NCBI GenBank assembly: GCA_020975725.1
Contig: QXJR01000029.1
Coordinates: 434,001-498,000 of the forward strand
From: Picocystis sp. L7
Taxonomy: Eukaryota > Chlorophyta > Picocystophyceae > Picocystales > Picocystaceae
Direction: 5' to 3'
Length of the DNA: 64,000 nucleotides
The first letter of the stretch is position 1. Each line of letters opens with the position of its first letter. Shown piece by piece: positions 57,961 through 64,000 of the stretch. Both the position numbers and the translations under genes were made by a program. The notes below the pieces were generated by a model. The model was not told where the DNA came from. It saw nothing but the letters and a program-made list of their open reading frames with translations, and ran no database searches.

Positions 57961-59340
57961 TCATAACATGCCTAGCTTGTTTTTAACTACGTACATGCTT
58001 GCTTCGAAATCCTCGTCTGAAGTGCCCAGATCAAGGTCAAGAGCGTCCAATGCTTGAGAGAGGTACTGGAGAGGGCTGTGCGTCCCCTCCTCGTCGGTTG
58101 GGAACCCTACCAGAGGTTTCCCATATCTTTCCCGGAACAGCTCGGCGCACGCTTGTCGGTAGCTATGCTGCGATCCCAAATGTGCAATTCTTGTGGCAGC
58201 GCTTTCGCTTACTCCTAAGTTCGTTAACTCCACTTGGTTTGCTTCCTCCGATGCTGCACGAAACGGGCAACCGTGGCATTCGTTGTGTCCTGGAATCTTC
58301 TCCAGAAGCGAGCGGCAGCTGTGCGGTGTGTAGTTGACGCGACTCCCTTCGAGCCCGTAGGAATGTCTCACGCTGTAGAGAAATTCTTTCTTGAACTCCT
58401 TCAATTCTCCTTGGTTTATTTCTTCCTTCCAAAAGGCAATGGCTGCTTCCACGGGCAGACCTGCCCCTTTGAGGAAGAGTGTGAGCTGAAATCGTGCCTG
58501 GAATTTTGCATGATGGGTCTGTCTCAGCTGTTTCAGTATCCTACGTGCACACAAGGGGAACGCGACGTCGGCCACGTCGTCCAGTCTTTCCAAGGCGGTT
58601 GCGCTCCACCTCCCACGAGGGACATGGTGTTCCTCCTTCAAGCGGAGGCCCACCTCCTTCACAATGTCCTTGAATCGGCTGTGCCTGATGACATCTTCCA
58701 GGTTCGCTTTCCATCTCTCTTCGAGCATTCGGACAACACCCTTCAGCGCGGGCGTGTTTTCCAAGACCATGGGCCTTGCTCGTGCATATATTCTCATCTG
58801 TCTTTCCATTGAATTCTTGAAGTGGCTCGCCACAGGCGAAACCAGCTGGTGCAGCTCGACATGTGCGATCCCCTGGACCAGCGTCACTTTCCTTCGTTCC
58901 ACCAGATCCGGCACGTGTTCAAAAGGTATTTCGTAGTAGGTCTTCCTTTCCACAGGATCCTCCACCAATTGGCCACCCCATCCTATGTGTTCCATGAGCT
59001 TCAAGAGCGACCTTTGGTCGCAGTGCAGTGCCAGTCGCATCTTCAACAGCTGGATTTCCTGTCGCACCATCCATGCGTTGCGATCCTCTTCTGCGCAGCA
59101 ATGCAGCCGCATGGTCAGGTGCGAAGCCACGTCCGCCTCTGGTCCGTGCAGCGATTCCCAGCGTTCCAACACGTGCAAGCACGCGTCGTGGTGTCGCTGC
59201 TCTCTGGCCACGTGCAGCAGTCGCATGGCGTCCATCCGATCCGCACACGCGCGTTCGAGCCCTTCGAGCGGCATTCGAGTCAAAGGCGACGCGAAGGACG
59301 ACTCGTACAGCAGCAGCTCTTCGACCGACGCGTCCTCCAT
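57961..59340 (-). CDS. PRI2: DNA primase large subunit (PriL/PRIM2)
   Basis: 459 residues. The N-terminal helical domain (LLLYESSFASPLTRMPLEGLE, YYEIPFEHVPDLVERRKVTL, GIAHV) is typical. The C-terminal Fe-S domain has conserved cysteines in AFPLCARRIL (about 265), TPHSCRSLL (about 343), NECHGCPF (about 357-360) and YRQACAELF (about 395), with LFLKGAGLPVEAAIAFWKEE, LYSVRHSYGLEGSRVNYTP and GCPF. These ligate the 4Fe-4S cluster needed for primer synthesis with the small subunit and DNA polymerase alpha. The N-terminus begins a little later than in other PriL proteins, so a short 5' exon may be missing. The GST gene lies 199 bp upstream on the same strand. Confidence 0.93.
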   Translation of the reverse strand: MEDASVEELLLYESSFASPLTRMPLEGLERACADRMDAMRLLHVAREQRHHDACLHVLERWESLHGPEADVASHLTMRLHCCAEEDRNAWMVRQEIQLLKMRLALHCDQRSLLKLMEHIGWGGQLVEDPVERKTYYEIPFEHVPDLVERRKVTLVQGIAHVELHQLVSPVASHFKNSMERQMRIYARARPMVLENTPALKGVVRMLEERWKANLEDVIRHSRFKDIVKEVGLRLKEEHHVPRGRWSATALERLDDVADVAFPLCARRILKQLRQTHHAKFQARFQLTLFLKGAGLPVEAAIAFWKEEINQGELKEFKKEFLYSVRHSYGLEGSRVNYTPHSCRSLLEKIPGHNECHGCPFRAASEEANQVELTNLGVSESAATRIAHLGSQHSYRQACAELFRERYGKPLVGFPTDEEGTHSPLQYLSQALDALDLDLGTSDEDFEASMYVVKNKLGML

Positions 59341-59539
59341 GGCACGTGTCGGACGTCGTCGATGGCGTGGTGAGGAGCGTTGTAGACGTACACAACCACC
59401 TGGTACACCGAAAAAGTATGGGGGGGGGAGAGGAGCAGGAAAGGAAAGGTGGGGATGGACCCTTACGATCGCCACCATCGTGGTTTTATTCGCGTGGTAA
59501 AGGGTGGACACCCCCAAACCACGGGTGGAAGAGGGAAGA

Positions 59540-61023
59540 TCACGCAGGGTGGAGCTGGGACATCAACCAATGGAGATGGGCGCGCAGCTGACGTGCCGCG
59601 GGAAAAGACATGTCCCGTGGCACACCCACGCGCTGCTGCAGGTACAGGGCCGAGGAAAGGACCGGATCCACCCGTCGACCCACCTCCCCATCGACCAAGG
59701 ACAACGCGTGCTCGGAAGATTGTACCTTGTCCACCCCTTCCAGAAGGGCCAGGACGACGTAACGCAACGCGGCGTCGAAATCTGGCTGGTACTCCAAACC
59801 TGGCACGGCCGTGGGATCGGACAGCTCGGCCCAGACGGGGCGAACGCCCGGCTCGCCGCAGCCCCGCAAGGCGAACCGTATGATTGCATCCTTGTTCTCC
59901 AGGATGCGGGTCGCTGCCTCCAGCGCATCCACCCTCGGATCTTCGGGCCATCCTGGTTCCACAGAGTCATCCGTGATCGGTTGCAGGGGGAGCTCCCATG
60001 CCTTCCCATCGATCCATTCTTGGAACGGCTTGCTGTCTTTGTTGGAAGCGCAGCCGCCCAGCTGGGGCGGTAGATCGTGCGCGTGGGTGTAGAAATCGCT
60101 CTTGGTGCCCATGTACGTGGGTCGTTCTTCCATGGCTTTGAACCAACGTTCCAGGTGGGGCCACTTGCTCTTGTTCCTCATCCTGTACCCCTTGTAGTAG
60201 AGCAGGGAGGCGACCATCCTCTCCAGGAAGGGAGCGAAGATGATGTCGACCAGCGAGAAGCCACCGCCCAGGAAGAAGGGCCCTTGCGTCCTGCCCAATG
60301 CTTTCTCCACCTGTCCCAAGGCACTCTCGAAGGCCATCCTGTTGGCCCCGTCCATCCAGTTCGAGGTGAGCCACTGCATCCATGCTCCGAAGAGCTGCCT
60401 CTCCATTTTCATGAGGGCCTCTGCCGCTTTCCTCTCCGGATCTCCTTGTGGTGGAAGCAAAGGATTGTGTTCTGGAAACGTGTCTTCCAGCAGCAGGGCG
60501 ATGGTGGCACTTTCGGTGTAGAGCTTTCCGTCCAGTTCCATGGCAGGAAGCAATCCGCTGGGCACCTTCTTCACGTAGCTGGGCGGTTTGTCTCCATAGC
60601 ACCTGTTTCATCCGGTTCGAAGCATCCAAACGTGTCCCATGGTTGAGCACCGTTCCAGCAACCCCAATTTCGTCAGCACCGTTCTTGCCATGGGTACCGC
60701 TCTTTCCTTCCTTCCTTCCTTCGTTCGTTCGTTCCAACGCCGTGTGCGTCCGCTCACCTCATGTTGATCTTTTCCAGGTGGTACGGCACCTGTTTCTCCT
60801 CCAGCTGCAGCCACACCTTCTGGCAGTACGGACACCAGGCGGCGTGGTCACGGTACAGCTTCACCCTCGGCGCCTCCTTGCTACCAAACCTTCGTTCCAA
60901 CGCGCGTGCATCCGCACCGGTTCGGTTCACGTAAGGTCCTGCCTTGTCTGCCAACCGCTTCAGCGCGTCCCAGCCGGGTGCTCGATCCGCGAATGCCGCC
61001 TTTCGACTCGCCATCGCGCGCAT
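59540..61023 (-). CDS. Plastid-type glutathione S-transferase/glutaredoxin-fold protein with C-terminal extension
   Basis: Two exons: 61023-60758 and 60602-59540, with a 155-bp intron. The join gives LEKINMR-CYGDKPPSYVKKVPSGLLPA, completing the GST N-domain. 442 residues. The first 45 or so are basic/alanine-rich (transit-like). KLYRDHAAWCPYCQKVWLQL carries a CPYC redox pair (64-67), as in glutaredoxin-like omega GSTs. The GST C-domain runs to about 310 (FFLGGGFSLVDIIFAPFLER). A 120-residue helical extension (ATRILENKDAIIRFAL, ALRYVVLALLEGVDKV) matches a conserved chloroplast GST subfamily in plants and algae. Probable deglutathionylation or thiol-transfer role; substrate unknown. Confidence 0.9.
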
Positions 61024-61799
61024 GTCGCAATCCGTCCGTCGACGACCTCTCCTTTCGCCATCCGATCTTCCTACTAAGGGTTCCCTTTCGTGCCCACGAA
61101 ACGATCCCTTCTGTCCCCGATCGAAACCGCCCTTCCCACCCCTTTCCTCGCGGCCTCGAGATCTCTCCCCTTTCCCGATCGAGATCTCTCCCCTCGATCA
61201 TCGACACCTTTCCCCCTCGGGATCGAGATCTCGATGTCCCTCCCGGTGGGGGACCCGGCTGCGATCCCCGCCCTTTCCCTTCCCCTTCCATCGAGACCTC
61301 TCCCCTCGTTCCAATCGAGATCTACGGCCGAGATATCGATGGACCAGGGAGGGAAGGTACCCAGGCGAGTCCACGACGAAGGCCATTGCCGATCCGATCG
61401 GATCCGCAGCACGCGCCGAAAGAGCGCATCGGCGTGCGCGCTTGCGCGGCTGGAGGTGCGTGTGCGAGGCGTGGACGGACGGCAGGAAGGTCCAGGCGCC
61501 TCGAAACGAAAGAAACGAGGCGGGAAGAGGGGAGGTGGCGACGCGTGGAGGCGAAGCACGACCACGAAGGACCACGTGGACGTGGACCTGGCCGTGGCGC
61601 GATCGAACGGATTCCATGGCGAAGATCCATGGCGATCCGAAGGACGCCGAAAGCCGACGATGGATCCGATCGATGGATCGGAACACGCCTCGGACGATCG
61701 GAAACGTGCCGACGCGCGATGGGACCCACGAAGCAACACGCGTCGAAGGAAGGGAAAAAAAAAACGCTGACGTGCGCGTGCTTGCGAACGGATGCGACG
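61024..61799. promoter_or_regulatory. Divergent GST/G3BP promoter with GAGATCTC palindrome cluster
   Basis: At 61,145-61,345 the sequence TCGAGATCTCTCCCC or close variants occurs about five times (near 61,149, 61,176, 61,219, 61,287 and 61,313). The core GAGATCTC is a perfect palindrome. The upstream ORF running through here is low-complexity arginine/serine/proline and is taken as non-coding. Confidence 0.5.
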
Positions 61800-63196
61800 A
61801 TGAAGATGGCTGCGGAGGCGGCACCGGCACACGCAGCCGCGCCGGCTCACGTGGTGCGTGGACGCTTCGGATCGGATCGAACGGCCTGGCCGGTGGAACG
61901 TGCGAGGGTTTGGGAGCGAAGCTGACCGCTGGACGCGCGCGCGCGTGGGACGAAACGACACGGGACGCGATGCGCATGGCGAAACAGGTGGGATACTCGT
62001 TCGTGTGCCAGTACTACACCGTGCTGCACAACTCGGCGCAGTTCCTGTACCAGTTCTACAACGAACAGAGCTCCTTGACCGTCGCCGAAGCCGATTCCAC
62101 CAATGCTGCCGTCGTGCAAGGACAACAAGCCATCCATCAGAAGGTCGTCGAGCTCGGATACGTCGATGCCAAGGTGGAAATCATGTCCGTGGATTCCCAG
62201 TACTCCCTCGGTGGTGGCGTGCTGGTGACCGTCACCGGCATGATCACGCGCAAGGGTTCCGACCGACGCGCCTTCGCCCAATCCTTCTTCCTGGCCGTGC
62301 AGGAAAAAGGGTACTACGTGCTGAACGACATCATACGGTTCCTGCCCGAAAGCGTGGAGCTCAAGAGCGAAGGGTCCGCCAACGACATCCCCAACGGCGA
62401 AACGGAAGACAACCAGGAACCCGTGCCCGCAGCACCCGTGCCCGCCGCACCCGTGCCACCCGAAGAAGAAGCCGTGCCAGAAGTGGTCGCTGAGCAGGAA
62501 CAAGCCCCGGTGCATGAGGCGGAAGAGGGTCCCGCGGCCGACGAAATGCCGGCAGAGGCGAAGGAGGACGAAAACGCACCCAAGACCTACGCCTCCATCC
62601 TGCAAAGGATGAAGGCTGCGGCGGCGGCCGCGGCTGCGAAAGAAGCGCCCGTGGCGAAGAAACAGGTGAAACCCGTGCCCGTTCCAGCTCCTGCCCCTGT
62701 GTCCGCGCAGGACCCGACGGCGCAGGTTGAATCCTCGACCGCGGAGCCCCCCCCGACCGCGCCCCCCATGCCTGCTGTGGAAAAGGCGCCCGTTCTGTCT
62801 GTATTCGTGAGGAACATCCCACCCACCATGGACGAAAACGATATCGAGCGTGCCTTCTCTGCGTACGGGAAGATTCGCAATGGGCGCAGAGGGATCAGCC
62901 TCAAGGTTCAGAAGGGCAGCAGCTATGCCTTTGTGGACTTCGAAACCCCCGAGATGGTCCGGGCGGCGATTGCTGCCACCATCGAGATGGGTGGAAGGAC
63001 ATTGCAAGTGGAAGAAAAGAAACCCGTGATCTTCAAGAAGAACGGTGCTGGCCCCACAGCAGGACGCGGTCGCCATGGTTCCATGGGAGGAGGCCGAGGC
63101 GGACGCGGCGGACGTGGCACAGGCGGTCGTGGCTCCAATAATAACGGGCACGCTGCAAATAAAGTTGGGCCTGCACCTGCAGCAACACGTGTGTAA
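61800..63196 (+). CDS. G3BP-like NTF2-domain + RRM RNA-binding protein
   Basis: Two exons: 61800-61853 and 61988-63196, with a 134-bp intron that shifts frame. The join gives the alanine-rich start ending AAAPAHV-VGYSFVCQYYTVLH, exactly where plant G3BPs begin their NTF2 domain. 420 residues. NTF2-like domain about 19-135 (FLYQFYNEQSSLT, GGGVLVTVTG, FAQSFFLAVQEKGYYVLND). An acidic/proline linker follows with an alanine run (about 228-236). RRM about 289-360 (LSVFVRNIPPTM, SSYAFVDFET). The RGG-rich C-terminus is RGGRGGRGTGGRG. The architecture is that of G3BP/Rasputin stress-granule nucleators. An unspliced start at 61970 (MRMAKQ) is the alternative. Confidence 0.9.
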
Positions 63197-63787
63197 GGAA
63201 GGAGGTCTACGGATCGGCTGGAATCACAAGCCTGAGTCACACATACAAGAGCGCCAGCGCAATGGAACTGCTGGTGGTTAGTGCAGTTGGGTGACCCCTT
63301 CTGTCTGCTCACGATGGCCCACGTGGCCTTTGCTTTCTGTCCCTCGAAATGTAACGGGAATTCCTCATCGCGTCTTGCTGGTATGCCCTTGCCTATGGAA
63401 GCTAGGTTACTCTGTTCCTGTTCGTTGGTGGCCCTGTCTTGTCCCCGGAGCCTGCGACTGCGGGACGGCATGGCCGAGGGCGGTGCCGGCTCAGATGATC
63501 TCAAGCATGGACTCACGAAACCCCGTTCACGCGCAGAAAGGGTTCGGTATCCCATTCTGAATGCATCACCTGCTACATCCGAGTTTACGCCGGTGGTTTG
63601 TCTCCCTACGTCGGTATCCCCAAGGACAGTGCTGCTGGTGGTCTTCTCTCTTGACGTGTTGGATGGATCCGGTCCCAGAGAAGAATTCTCCTCTCGTGTT
63701 GTTGTTTGGAGGTCCGGATCCACTCCACTGATCCCTTCTTCCATGTATGGAGAATCACGCGTCCCGCTGCGTTCATGGATCTAGGCC
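63197..63787. other. 3' spacer, no certain gene
   Basis: A minus-strand frame from 63744 crosses into the G3BP gene antisense; it is Ser/Thr-rich without motif. It may include an additional 3' exon of the gene at the right edge, but no splice pair is convincing. Confidence 0.3.
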
Positions 63788-64000
63788 TCAAGTCCTGGCT
63801 CGCAGCGCATCTGACCAGGCCAGGGTCCGTCTCCTGGTGTAGGCTTGATGGCAATCCAAGCAGAAGGCTCGATCGTACCGCTCGTCGAAATTGGCCACCG
63901 AACAGCATCCGCAGTACACTCCTTGGCAGTTCCAACATTGCTTCATTTGATCTTCTGCATACGTCGAAGCACAGTGGTCGCAAGGGAAGGTGGCGTGGTT
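63788..64000 (-). CDS. Cysteine-rich zinc-binding protein, C-terminal fragment (runs off right edge)
   Basis: A frame open from base 64000 to a stop at 63788-63790, 70 codons. Cysteines and histidines are spaced as zinc ligands: PCDHCAST, CWNCQGVYCGCCS and AFCLDCHQAY, ending TRRRTLAW. This resembles a C-terminal paired CxxC finger (treble-clef or ZZ/RING-like), but I cannot name the family. The rest of the gene lies outside the window. The real C-terminus might be spliced further. Confidence 0.55.
   Translation of the reverse strand, partial: NHATFPCDHCASTYAEDQMKQCWNCQGVYCGCCSVANFDERYDRAFCLDCHQAYTRRRTLAWSDALRART

Noticed and set aside
60944-61799. Plus-strand frame giving G3BP a 285-residue N-terminal extension
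   Set aside because: Low-complexity Arg/Ser/Pro translation of the GAGATCTC promoter region; splicing from 61,853 to 61,988 gives a family-like N-terminus instead.
1-64000. CRISPR arrays, rRNA or tRNA genes
   Set aside because: No regularly spaced short repeats, rRNA-like blocks or cloverleaf-compatible sequence seen on reading both strands.

Overview
This window reads as nuclear DNA of a unicellular photosynthetic eukaryote. GC content is moderate, genes are dense on both strands, and most coding regions are one long exon or a long exon preceded by one to three very short ones. The reconstructed introns are about 71-156 bp, GT-AG, and cluster at the 5' ends of genes. A green-lineage alga is the best guess, with moderate confidence. 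The reasons are a fused CBM48+CBS SnRK1 beta-gamma subunit, an EDM2-like PHD protein, a plastid-type GST, a CBS+DCC protein and a cyanobacterial-style membrane kinase. I could not name the genus.

Layout. 1-12.5 kb: an EDM2-like chromatin protein running off the left edge, a giant secreted FAS1/repeat protein, and a ZIP4/SPO22-like meiotic TPR protein. 12.6-15.5 kb: a decayed Fanzor (eukaryotic TnpB-like RNA-guided nuclease) relic. 15.9-18.2 kb: MYG1 and a Qa-SNARE, convergent. 18.47-24.87 kb: an A-B-A-B-A array of a 785-bp inverted-repeat element (A) and an intact Tc1/mariner element (B); the two full 2810-bp units differ at one base that I could see. 25-30.3 kb: CBP20, LSm2, a Gdt1/TMEM165 transporter and the SnRK1 beta-gamma subunit. 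31.5-46.9 kb: a FUSC-type transporter, two tandem saccharopine-dehydrogenase-like genes with a shared conversion tract, a CBS+DCC protein, a membrane-anchored kinase, and PIG-Q/GPI1. 47-54.5 kb: PI31, COG5, a single-domain PDI and a cathepsin-B-like protease with a cystatin-like tail. 55.2-64 kb: V-ATPase subunit e (three tiny exons), an AlkB-type hydroxylase, the primase large subunit, a GST, a G3BP-like NTF2+RRM protein, and a zinc-binding C-terminus at the right edge.

How the genes relate. There is no operon-like grouping. Many genes are secretory-pathway or endomembrane parts: SNARE, COG5, PIG-Q, PDI, Gdt1, V-ATPase e, protease, FAS1 protein. Others serve RNA handling: CBP20, LSm2, G3BP. 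Many intergenic promoters carry inverted repeats built on CCCTTTCGAAAGGG, and two divergent promoters have their own short-motif clusters (GGACCGT at 48.1 kb, GAGATCTC at 61.2 kb).

Limits. Everything was read by eye. Exon joins were chosen because they restore family motifs in frame with GT-AG ends; no transcript or database evidence was used. Several 5' starts are uncertain and marked so.
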